The position numbers and the translations under genes are program-made. A stretch of DNA of 36,520 bases from Candidatus Jordarchaeia archaeon (GTDB lineage: Archaea; Asgardarchaeota; Jordiarchaeia; Jordiarchaeales; Jordiarchaeaceae): assembly GCA_029856435.1 (NCBI GenBank), contig JAHQXB010000024.1:1-36520 (forward strand). Direction: 5' to 3'. This document shows positions 10,164 through 18,947 of the stretch, in pieces. The notes under the pieces were generated by a model. It saw only the letters and a program-made list of their open reading frames with translations, did not search any database and was not told where the DNA came from. The first letter of the stretch is position 1. The number at the start of each line of letters is the position of its first letter.

Positions 10164-12983
10164 ATGGCTTTGAAAGGGAAACTAAGTAAAATATTCACGC
10201 GTAGAAGAGCTATTTTGATTATTTTAGCTATTATTATTGGTGTTATCGCATGGTTTGACTATTGGGCTATCTATTTTGACAATGTTTTTTATGGACCCAT
10301 CACTGCAGCTGTTCATTTTAAATTTAGAAGTTGGGCCATTGTACCTGGTTTGATTCCTTGGGGTGTTTCCCCTTATTCCCCTGAATGGATACCACTCATA
10401 TCTTACCCGATATATCCAACACATGTCATTCAAGAGTACTTTCAGGGTTTAGCTCCGATTGCATTATTTCTAGTGGCTTCTCTGGGTATGGGACTACCTG
10501 ACGGCTTGCTCGATACTGGAATCGTAGCTGGACTCTTTATTGTGGGCAAAGATTTACAGCTAAAAATTCTAATATATACTGGTGCCTACGACCCTACGAA
10601 AGGTGGATTTCTTGGAGCCTATGGTATTGTACTCACCATGATAGCAATGGGTGTCGCTGGTGGATTTTTCTCGCAGTTCGAAGTGTACAGTTTAATGTGG
10701 AAGAGCTTTGTATATTCATTCAGAAAAGTTGTAGTTACACTCACATGGTTGATTTTCTTGATAGCACCATTCCTTTTAGGGTACTGGGCTGATGTAAATT
10801 TCATAACACAGTCGAAACTACAATTTGGGCCTTGGACAATATATTATAACGAGGTGCTTATGCTTTGTTTCGTTTATGCTTTTGTGGTTGTGGCCCTCTC
10901 ATCCTTTTTCAGCAAGCGGTTCTGGAGCGGAGCATTCATAGGAGGTACAATAAGTTTCGCCTCCTTCGTTGGAATATTAAGGGCTGGAGCACCACAACTA
11001 ATTCATGACCTTATCTGGCTCCCCTACTATATATCGGTTCAGGGTAGCATAGTGAGGTACTTCCAAGACGCTTTGGGAGTTTGGCAGGCGGATCTGAACA
11101 TAGCTTACACAGCCTTGGCAGCAACATTCATTGCAATTTCGGCTCTTTGGGGAGGATTCTGGGCATCTATGGGAAGAGTCAGCTCTTACACCGAACCTAC
11201 ACCTGAAATGAAAACGCCGCAAGGTTTTGCATACATATTCCGAGACCTATGGTCAAACTACTTCCTTCTGGGAAAAAACGCAGTTGACGAATACAAGAAG
11301 GGCGCACCAGGATTAAGGGCTAGACTTCTGAGACTCTTTAAGAGGCAGCCTGAATACGAAACCTACGAGCACATGGATCGGGTGTCCAGAGGAGAAAAAC
11401 CTAGGCTACCAGAATACGACCTAGAGATCATACCCACAGGAGAAGACAAGTGCATGGTTCGAGTAATAAAAACAAAGGAGGAAATAGGTCCCCTTTACAA
11501 TCCAAACTATCTTGCAGAGAAATATAAGCCACACTGGAACCCCTTCGAGCTAGCATACCGAGTCAATGTAGTAAGATCAGTGACTCCGATAGTGGCATTG
11601 TTAATAGCAGTTGCTACTGTCTACTTCGCCATAACTATTCAACCCTACCTCCAAAACATATTTTTGCCAGGCGATTTATGGAGGCTTGTAACCACTGGAG
11701 AGGTGCGGATACTAGTAATAGCCGCAATAGTGCTATACGCCTTTATAGTCCTATTCTCAATATATTGGGGTAAAAAGTCTAGAGCAATACTGCAAGAATC
11801 TCCCGAAGGCGCACCAGCAGTCATAACCATAGGCATATTCTCAAGCGTGGCCTTCATATTCTCAGAATATATCCTTCTGAGACTGGCAGACTTTCTCACA
11901 ATTAACATTCTCAACTCTCCCTACTTCAGACAATTTGTTCTAGGAGAAGACCCAACACTAATCTCCATAACCCCTTCACTAGCGGATCAATATTCAATAA
12001 TAGCTGCGATACCATTCAATTTAACGTTCACCGCTTGCCTCTACGGAATATTATTCTTGCTGGCAGCAAGCTTCGTACTGGGACTATCTGGGGTACAAGT
12101 CCTGGGGCTTGAAAGATACACACTGTACTTTTACGCCAACCAGGGACCTCTATTTCCATATAAAGACCGTGAAGACGCCCCTATATGGGTAGAGGGCAAA
12201 TACTACTGGGTAATGCGCTTCACCTACTTGTGGCCAGGGGAATTCACATTGTCTTCAAGGTCCCTATACCACGAAGACTATGAAAGAGTGGAGGTTTGGG
12301 TCAACGCAGAGACTGGAGTGCTGGAATGGATAGTGAGCGATTATCACTGGAGAGAGCTTTTCTACCGTGTTCCAGACGATGGCAAGGACCACAGAATTAT
12401 TGTGGACTTTAACACCAACTTCCATACACCCAATTTTACTCTGCTCCACCCAGAAGAATTAGCGGACTTTGAAGTTGAAGACCCATTGAAGGCAGCCTTC
12501 ACTCTGAGCAAGGATTGGATTAAGAAGGGCCGCCAGAGAACCCGTGAACTCTTCAAGAGTGTAGGCCAAAAGGTTTCGACAAGTATTCTCCGAAAAGAAG
12601 AAGGATACGCAGTGAAAACTAGGTCGAAATATGTAGAAGATTACTTTGTAGACATTCCCCCAGGGGTTCGGCGAGCTACCGCAAACGTTTGCGCCAAGCT
12701 TCCCTGGAGTTTCTGGAGATACCCCTTGGGCGTTCCAACAATTGATCCCAAGACTGGAAAATACTACTACAGGGAGGACAAGTATTTCCCACCCTCCATT
12801 GACGCTCCACTGCACCCCATCAAAAAGAAGATAGATGGCATAGGCACATCTGCTGTTATAAACCAGCAAGTATGCGCCAACTGTTTCACTCTCAACACTA
12901 TAGACCTGCATTCAAGTGACGCTAAGAATTGGCAGTGTAAAAAGTGCGGAGAGGACATGAGAAGGCAATCAATGATTCACTAA
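10164..12983 (+). CDS. Large multi-pass membrane protein of unknown function with soluble C-terminal region and terminal zinc ribbon (ORF open from 10077; ATG 10164 has the better RBS)
   Basis: SD GGAGG at 10152-10156 before ATG 10164 (MALKGKLSKIF); many TM segments; C-terminus CANC-(x17)-CKKC. Confidence 0.85.
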   Translation: MALKGKLSKIFTRRRAILIILAIIIGVIAWFDYWAIYFDNVFYGPITAAVHFKFRSWAIVPGLIPWGVSPYSPEWIPLISYPIYPTHVIQEYFQGLAPIALFLVASLGMGLPDGLLDTGIVAGLFIVGKDLQLKILIYTGAYDPTKGGFLGAYGIVLTMIAMGVAGGFFSQFEVYSLMWKSFVYSFRKVVVTLTWLIFLIAPFLLGYWADVNFITQSKLQFGPWTIYYNEVLMLCFVYAFVVVALSSFFSKRFWSGAFIGGTISFASFVGILRAGAPQLIHDLIWLPYYISVQGSIVRYFQDALGVWQADLNIAYTALAATFIAISALWGGFWASMGRVSSYTEPTPEMKTPQGFAYIFRDLWSNYFLLGKNAVDEYKKGAPGLRARLLRLFKRQPEYETYEHMDRVSRGEKPRLPEYDLEIIPTGEDKCMVRVIKTKEEIGPLYNPNYLAEKYKPHWNPFELAYRVNVVRSVTPIVALLIAVATVYFAITIQPYLQNIFLPGDLWRLVTTGEVRILVIAAIVLYAFIVLFSIYWGKKSRAILQESPEGAPAVITIGIFSSVAFIFSEYILLRLADFLTINILNSPYFRQFVLGEDPTLISITPSLADQYSIIAAIPFNLTFTACLYGILFLLAASFVLGLSGVQVLGLERYTLYFYANQGPLFPYKDREDAPIWVEGKYYWVMRFTYLWPGEFTLSSRSLYHEDYERVEVWVNAETGVLEWIVSDYHWRELFYRVPDDGKDHRIIVDFNTNFHTPNFTLLHPEELADFEVEDPLKAAFTLSKDWIKKGRQRTRELFKSVGQKVSTSILRKEEGYAVKTRSKYVEDYFVDIPPGVRRATANVCAKLPWSFWRYPLGVPTIDPKTGKYYYREDKYFPPSIDAPLHPIKKKIDGIGTSAVINQQVCANCFTLNTIDLHSSDAKNWQCKKCGEDMRRQSMIH

Positions 12984-13032
12984 AAAATAAAGTTTCTCTA
13001 TTTTCTTCTTTTTTGTTTCTCTTCCTTATATC

Positions 13033-14355
13033 TTAGTATTTGCTGTTTAGGAAATTTTCCAGCACCTCTTCCAAATCGGGTTTCCCTATTTCTTGGAGTT
13101 CGTATCTTATTCGGACTGTGGTTTTGTTAACTTTTAGGAGTCTTCTGAGGTCTATGGGTGTACCTATAATCACTGTGTCGCAGTCTGTGGCTTCGATGGT
13201 TTGTTTTAGTTCATCTATTTGTTCGGGGCTGTATCCCATTGCGGGTAGGAGTGCGCCTATTTGGGGATATTCTTCGAATACCTTTTTTATGGAGCCTACA
13301 GCATAGGGTCTGGGATCAACTATTTCTTTCGCCGCATATTTTCTCGCAGCCACTATTCCCGCCCCATAGCTCATTCCGCCGTGGGTTAGGGTGGGGCCGT
13401 CCTCCACTACCAGTACCCTTTTGTCTCGGATGAGGTCGGGGTTTTCCACAGTAATGGGGGATGCGGCTTTGATTATGGTTGCTTTGGGGTTGAGTTTTTT
13501 GATGTTTTTTATGGTTTGCTCCACATGGTCAGGTTTTGCACTGTCAATTTTGTTGATTATGACTATGTCTGCCATGCGGGCGTTTGTTTCTCCGGGATAG
13601 TAGGTTAATTCATGTCCTGGTCGGTGGGGGTCAACCAGCACTATTTGTAGGTCGGGTTTATAGAAGGGAAAGTCATTGTTGCCCCCATCCCACAATATTA
13701 TGTCCGCCTCTTTTTCGGCTTCCCCCAAGATTTTTTGGTAGTCAACCCCCGCATACACAATGTTCCCCCTATCAATATGAGGCTCATACTCTTCCCTCTC
13801 CTCTATGGTGGTTTGGTACTTGTCCAAGTCTTCATAGGTTGCAAATCTTTGGCATACCTGGCTTTTCAGGTCTCCGTAGGGCATAGGGTGTCTTATTACC
13901 ACCACTTTTAATCCTCTGCTGCGAAGAATGTCTGAAACTTTTCTGGTAGTTTGACTTTTCCCCGAGCCTGTCCTCACAGCACATATAGATATTACCGGTT
14001 TTTTGGATTCTAGCATAGTGGCTTTGGGACCCATGAGTCGAAAATCAGCTCCACAGGCAAGTACAAGTGAGGCCTTATTCATCACGGTTACATGAGAGAG
14101 GTCAGTGTAAGCTAGAACTACTTGTTCCACATCGTATTTTTTAATGAGGTTAGGTAGTTCTTCTTCGGGATATATTTTTATGCCTTTAGGGTAGAGGGGA
14201 CCGGCAAGTTCTGGAGGATACACCCTGTTCTCTATTTTGGGTATTTGAGCTGCTGTGAAAGCCACAACCTCATATTGATCGTTTTGTCTAAAGTAAACGT
14301 TAAAATTGTGGAAATCTCTTCCCGCCGCACCCATGATTATCACTCTGGTTCTCAA
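13033..14355 (-). CDS. Cyclic 2,3-diphosphoglycerate synthetase-like GTPase
   Basis: VIIMGAAGRDFHNFNVYFR N-terminus, VRTGSGKSQTTRKV P-loop, INKIDSA; TTG at 14355 preceded by GGAGGCTG (ORF track extends to 14415). Confidence 0.85.
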   Translation of the reverse strand: MRTRVIIMGAAGRDFHNFNVYFRQNDQYEVVAFTAAQIPKIENRVYPPELAGPLYPKGIKIYPEEELPNLIKKYDVEQVVLAYTDLSHVTVMNKASLVLACGADFRLMGPKATMLESKKPVISICAVRTGSGKSQTTRKVSDILRSRGLKVVVIRHPMPYGDLKSQVCQRFATYEDLDKYQTTIEEREEYEPHIDRGNIVYAGVDYQKILGEAEKEADIILWDGGNNDFPFYKPDLQIVLVDPHRPGHELTYYPGETNARMADIVIINKIDSAKPDHVEQTIKNIKKLNPKATIIKAASPITVENPDLIRDKRVLVVEDGPTLTHGGMSYGAGIVAARKYAAKEIVDPRPYAVGSIKKVFEEYPQIGALLPAMGYSPEQIDELKQTIEATDCDTVIIGTPIDLRRLLKVNKTTVRIRYELQEIGKPDLEEVLENFLNSKY

Positions 14356-14603
14356 GTCACAGCCTCCAGCAAATAGGGAAAGAGAGTTTCTTAATTGTTG
14401 AGACGTATACTGCACACTTTTTATAAGGATAATGTATGCAAAACCATTAAAATAAACTAGTATTACGTCTCGGATGCAAGTTGAATGTTATGTTTGGAAG
14501 GGATAAAAAATCTAAAACCGCGCCTTAATGGAACATTCCCAATTTTTGAGGGAGGGAGGTGAATAAAGTCGAAAAATAGTTTTAGGTTAACAGTACCATG
14601 AAA

Positions 14604-14793
14604 TCCATATGTTTAAGCAACACTCCGGGTGGCTGAATTTTTGTGGTGACCTTGCCTTTAGCCTGCCTCCGCATCCCTTCCCACCTCCATTTTTCTACAC
14701 AAAGGTCTTAAAAAAGATGGGGAGATGGTTTCTCTCAAAGCCAGCCACAAAAACAGACCCCTACAGGTAGGAGTGCTGCCTTAAACATATGGA
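14604..14793. mobile_element. MITE-like element, ~190 bp, with ~23-bp imperfect terminal inverted repeats and 5-bp TSD
   Basis: Left TCCATATGTTTAAGCAACACTCC; right (reverse complement) TCCATATGTTTAAGGCAGCACTCC; flanking direct repeat TGAAA at 14599-14603 and 14794-14798; no long ORF inside. Confidence 0.7.
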
Positions 14794-14832
14794 TGAAATG
14801 GAATGGAAAAGTAGTTATTTGCTTATTAGGGT

Positions 14833-15336
14833 TTAGTTGGAGATAGAGCGTAATATTTTTTCTTGTATTTTTTCGAATATTGCTTCGTTGTAGTTTAGTC
14901 TTTCCACTTTTACTCTTGCTCTTTGGGAGATTAGGAGGAGGTAAATTTTGTGCATTGTTTCGCGGTCGTATACTAGAAGTGAGAAGCTGAGCCCGCTTAG
15001 TCCGGGTTCGCCTTTAACTCCTTCCCTGAGGAGTTTGTTATCGTTTTCGTAATCGTTGATTATTTTTCCCAAGTTTTTTGGTTCGGATATTCTACCGTTA
15101 AAGGAATAGTTTACTCGGTACACCCCGTTTTCTTTTATGTTTTGGAGTATGATCTCGTGTGGTTTTACCAGTGATTGGTCTGTTTCCTCTGAAAATTCGG
15201 TTAGGCTGGATGGTTTTTCCGCAGACGAGATCATTTTAGTTACCCATTTTTGGATGGGTCTCTGTGGAATATAAACACCTTTGCGTATACTGTTTCCAGT
15301 GTTTCCAGTGTTTCCAGTGAAAAACTTCAAAAACAT
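14833..15336 (-). CDS. Hypothetical protein
   Basis: Open frame with soluble alpha/beta composition; start uncertain because N-terminus contains a GNTGNTGN repeat tract. Confidence 0.6.
   Translation of the reverse strand: MFLKFFTGNTGNTGNSIRKGVYIPQRPIQKWVTKMISSAEKPSSLTEFSEETDQSLVKPHEIILQNIKENGVYRVNYSFNGRISEPKNLGKIINDYENDNKLLREGVKGEPGLSGLSFSLLVYDRETMHKIYLLLISQRARVKVERLNYNEAIFEKIQEKILRSISN
15292..15318. repeat. Three perfect tandem copies of 9-bp GTTTCCAGT
   Basis: Direct reading of 15292-15318. Confidence 0.95.
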
Positions 15337-15417
15337 GCTCTTCGTAAATTCTTAGCAGAAAAACCAACATAATTAAATAAGTGAAACATTAAAAGAGCGT
15401 TTTTGGGTGCGAGCCTG

Positions 15418-15792
15418 ATGGATGCCAAAAAAATAAGTTTACTGGAGGAAATCTTCAAAGAAAAATTTGAGTCCTCCAATTTTAATGCTTTTCTGCTTGA
15501 CGAATCAGGGAATATAGTTGTGAGTAAATTGAGAAAAGGAGGAGAAGAATTCAGTGAGGAAGCGATGAATTTACTGGAAAACCGTAAATGCATTTCCGAC
15601 TGCTTCAAACAGGGGGAGGTTGAAGACTTTATACTCCGCACTAAGGAAGGATACATTGTTGCGGTCACTGTACACTCCCACATTCTCGCAGTTTCAGGAG
15701 TGACAGAAGAGGATATGGGAGAAATCCTGAAAAGAGTAAAAGCAGTCGCCAAAACAATCGAGAACAAAGCCTTTTCCAAGAAAAAAGAATGA
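15418..15792 (+). CDS. Roadblock/LC7-like domain protein
   Basis: FNAFLLDESGNIVVSK ... VEDFILRTKEGYIVAVTVHSHILAVSGVTEEDMGEILKRVKAVAKTIE matches the roadblock layout; ATG at 15418 (TTG at 15403 also possible). Confidence 0.6.
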   Translation: MDAKKISLLEEIFKEKFESSNFNAFLLDESGNIVVSKLRKGGEEFSEEAMNLLENRKCISDCFKQGEVEDFILRTKEGYIVAVTVHSHILAVSGVTEEDMGEILKRVKAVAKTIENKAFSKKKE

Positions 15793-15814
15793 AAACAATC
15801 TAGAATCTCTCTAC

Positions 15815-16235
15815 CAGTGACCTCCTCCACCATTTGAAAATGGTGGCTTCCAGGTTTCGTTCACCATTTCCCGCTTGTCGCCAACACGGTGTTTTATGGA
15901 TGTTTGTGGGGTTGCACCTTCACCTTCAAGGCTTTAACGGTGCAAGGCCAACGCCTCTCAGGCTTATCTCCCTCTTCCTTGTGCTTCAGGGCCTGGTCAC
16001 CTGATGACTGGTACTCCAGTCAAGACCCTAGGCCAGACGTCGAGCCTGGCACTCGTTCGTTGCCGAACGTATTGAAGCCCTTTTCGGGTATCTCAAGCTT
16101 CATTCGCACAGTGTGGCTTGGTTTTCTCCGATTGTTCCCCCTTAAGGGGAACATTTTGATATTCTGTTCGTTTTGCCAGCTCAAAAAAACTTCCTCAATT
16201 CATCCACTGTTTGAAAACGGTGGTCTTCTTGAGGT
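15815..16235 (-). mobile_element. Non-autonomous IS200/IS605-like element (PATE-like), hairpins at both ends and a degenerate ORF between
   Basis: End hairpins CCACCATT-TGAA-AATGGTGG (15827-15846) and CCACTGTT-TGAA-AACGGTGG (16204-16223); left-end flanks CAATTCATCC / TCTTCTTG identical to those at 193-227; GCTTCCAG next to the 15827 hairpin also starts this window. Confidence 0.6.
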
Positions 16236-16538
16236 GGTCTTTATAAAATAAGCTGGCATGAATATAACCTTCCACACCACAGGAATTAGCAGATTTTATC
16301 ACGGATAAGGGAATGCAGCAAGCCAGTTTTAGAATTAAGCTCGAGCTCAAACCCATTTTAGGATTGACACATTCTTTTCGCATTTCCTAAAAAAGCCAGT
16401 TTAAAACATTAAGCATCGTGTTCTCAATCATACCTCCAAATTTCTGTCCAGAAATCATATAAAAATTTTGGAATAGGTGAATGTAACAAAAAGAACGAAA
16501 AAAGGGGAGAAGGGGTGAGTTCATAGGGATTACTTTGT

Positions 16539-17765
16539 TTAGGGCATGGAATCGATGTCTTCTAGGATTTGCAGGCATAGTTTTAAGGCTTTTTGCAGAT
16601 TTTTCTCATCTATGTTTTCGGGGACATCTTCGGGAATATGCCATAGTGTAAACAGCTCGTTTTCATCCATGCCCATGATGGTGACTGACTTAAAGCCCTG
16701 TCTAGCAATAGGGGTGGCGTCAGTGTTTCCATATTTGAGCTCAATGGGTTTTACCTTTACATTACATTTCTTTCCAGCATTGACAACTATTTCTGCCAGT
16801 TCCTTTGAAAGGTTTCCCGATACGGAAATCTCCCTAGTTACTACTCCGAAGCTTCCCTGACCCACAGTTTCCATGTTGAACACGTAGGCATCTTTAAGCT
16901 CTTCCCCATGTCTTTGGGCGAAAACTTTGCTTCCCAGGGTTGCGGGCTCCTCTGTCCCAAAAGAGACAAGCCAAACCTCCGTATCTCTAGGCGGCTTCTT
17001 TGAGACATTCTCTGCTATGCCCAGAATCACGGCAACCGCTGAAAGGTTGTCATTAGCACCCATTACGGGCCGCTTCGTAACCATGTTGAATGTGAAGTAG
17101 GCGCCGGATAGTAGACTAATTAGTCCCACCGCTACTGCGGGCACATCGAGGGGTAGATAGAATCTTATCAGGTTAGCAAAGGTGAAAAGCCCTAGACTAA
17201 TTGTGAATAAGTTAAATCCAGTAAAGAGATCCAGAAAGATCCAAATGCTTTTCACCGCCGCCAAGACTGCGAAGACGATGGCGGAGTAGACTGGAATGTT
17301 CTGCAGTATGTGTAGTCTTTTCTTCTGCTTTGCAAAGAGAGGCATGTAGAATGCGGAATCGTGGTGGCCCGAAAAAATCACTTTCCTCTTAGCCTTATGT
17401 ACAGGTTTAATTATTGCTATTACGTTCTCCGAGGCTGCAGATTTAAATAGTGGATCGATTATTTCTTTTCCCCGCATTCGTGTTAGGAACAGAATTAGAA
17501 TTGTTATTACTATGATTAGAGTAGTTAACGCCGGGATTATAAAATAGAGAATAAATGCTATGAGTATACAGGAGAACTCGAAAAGGATAAGGCCCTGCAA
17601 AACGCTGGGGTGGCACTTAAATTCTTCCACCATAACCTTGTCACTTAGAGGCTTTAATTTCTTCTTCAAGTAATCTGCTGCTTTGGCCTCCTCTGGGCTT
17701 CCCGCTATTCTAGGACCTATTGTTTTACAAATCTCAAAGATGTAATCCACAAGTTTCCCAGGCAA
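16539..17765 (-). CDS. M28-family metallopeptidase with internal transmembrane insertion
   Basis: KRKVIFSGHHDSAF, GANDNLSAVAVILGIAE, LVSFGTEEPATLGSKVFAQ, metal ligand-like motifs of M28; 3 or more hydrophobic segments between the first and second motifs. Confidence 0.85.
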   Translation of the reverse strand: MPGKLVDYIFEICKTIGPRIAGSPEEAKAADYLKKKLKPLSDKVMVEEFKCHPSVLQGLILFEFSCILIAFILYFIIPALTTLIIVITILILFLTRMRGKEIIDPLFKSAASENVIAIIKPVHKAKRKVIFSGHHDSAFYMPLFAKQKKRLHILQNIPVYSAIVFAVLAAVKSIWIFLDLFTGFNLFTISLGLFTFANLIRFYLPLDVPAVAVGLISLLSGAYFTFNMVTKRPVMGANDNLSAVAVILGIAENVSKKPPRDTEVWLVSFGTEEPATLGSKVFAQRHGEELKDAYVFNMETVGQGSFGVVTREISVSGNLSKELAEIVVNAGKKCNVKVKPIELKYGNTDATPIARQGFKSVTIMGMDENELFTLWHIPEDVPENIDEKNLQKALKLCLQILEDIDSMP

Positions 17766-18081
17766 AAGTTCACCTCCACCTTATCTAAAAGGAGTTAGCC
17801 TCCTTCACTAATTGATTAAGAAAGTTTCAGCAATCTTTATGATAAAACTTTCTATCCAAATATTTTAACCACTTGAGGTTAGCTACCTCAATAATGTGAA
17901 TTTATATACTCAGCCATCTATTTTTGGCCTTCAATATCCGGAAGGAGAGACCTGTAATTTCTAATTTAGGCAGGAAGAACAAAACCACAACGCTCAATTG
18001 TACAAACAACTAAAAAACAGTTGAAGAATGGTTTTCTACTTTTCCTAAATGCTTACCCGGCTTCCATTCCAAAAAATTACT

Positions 18082-18810
18082 TTATTCAGCAAATTTGGGT
18101 TTTCTCCTTGGCGGTCTAATTAGGTACCCCACCCTCTCAGCTAGTTTCACGTGGGTGAGCAGCATTGACTCCCTTGCCCTGCTGGCAAACAGTAAATTGG
18201 GAGTATCGTCCGTAATGGACATTCTTACAAAGTCGTCGCCCAGTTTATTCATCATTTTTACAAATTCTTCGTCTTTTACCAGCCTTTCAACCCTCTCCAC
18301 GTCGGAAGCCTTTACAATAAATTTATCTTTCAATTGGGGGGCGTCAACTTCTTTTAGTTCCTTTAGAACCAAGCTGTCCTCCTTTGTGATCTCCTTACTT
18401 GTGGGGTTAATGATTTCGAGGTGGAATCTGGGTTTAGCTTCAAGATTAGCCTGTGTGAAGAGCATATCATAATGAGGACGGAATTTTGAGATTATGTGAT
18501 GGATGAGATTCTCTCTGTTAAGCAGGAATAGAACCACTTCCCATTTTTTAAGGGGAATGTTTCTTTTGGTTTCGCAGTAAAGTCTGAAACCGCTGGTTCT
18601 GAAGATTTGTTGCTTGCTTTTCTCACACTTGGGGCTGAGCTCTGCTTTTAGAATGGTTCCAAACCTGCTAATGAGTATCCTGTTGTATTTGGAGCCCCAT
18701 ACATAAACGGCGACGAAAACGGCCATAATGCCCATAACAACAAACATTCCAACTGTCCCAAAAAGTTCAACTGGATCCACAAATTCAAACACCACAGCCA
18801 CCTCACACAT
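18082..18810 (-). CDS. Hypothetical membrane-anchored protein
   Basis: N-terminal TM (LFGTVGMFVVMGIMAVFVAVYVWG) followed by a soluble domain; divergent from the HdrD-like operon. Confidence 0.65.
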   Translation of the reverse strand: MCEVAVVFEFVDPVELFGTVGMFVVMGIMAVFVAVYVWGSKYNRILISRFGTILKAELSPKCEKSKQQIFRTSGFRLYCETKRNIPLKKWEVVLFLLNRENLIHHIISKFRPHYDMLFTQANLEAKPRFHLEIINPTSKEITKEDSLVLKELKEVDAPQLKDKFIVKASDVERVERLVKDEEFVKMMNKLGDDFVRMSITDDTPNLLFASRARESMLLTHVKLAERVGYLIRPPRRKPKFAE

Positions 18811-18947
18811 CTTAAACCAAATCCCCCTTTAAAACTCTTACTAAGCACAAAAAATGAAAGTTTTTATACGTTGCCATTTTTAAAAGCTTAAATATAAATA
18901 GCGGATAGGTATTTTAGAAATATTTAGAATTCCGTGAAGGGCTTAAA

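Noticed and set aside
12459-12911. 150-aa minus-strand ORF
   Set aside because: Fully antisense to the 3' half of the large membrane protein gene; no recognisable motif.
15327-15833. 168-aa minus-strand ORF
   Set aside because: Ser/Leu/Phe-rich shadow of the roadblock-like gene on the plus strand.
15889-16251. 120-aa plus-strand ORF
   Set aside because: Lies inside the hairpin-bounded IS200/605-like element and overlaps its opposite-strand degenerate frame; low-complexity composition typical of antisense reading.
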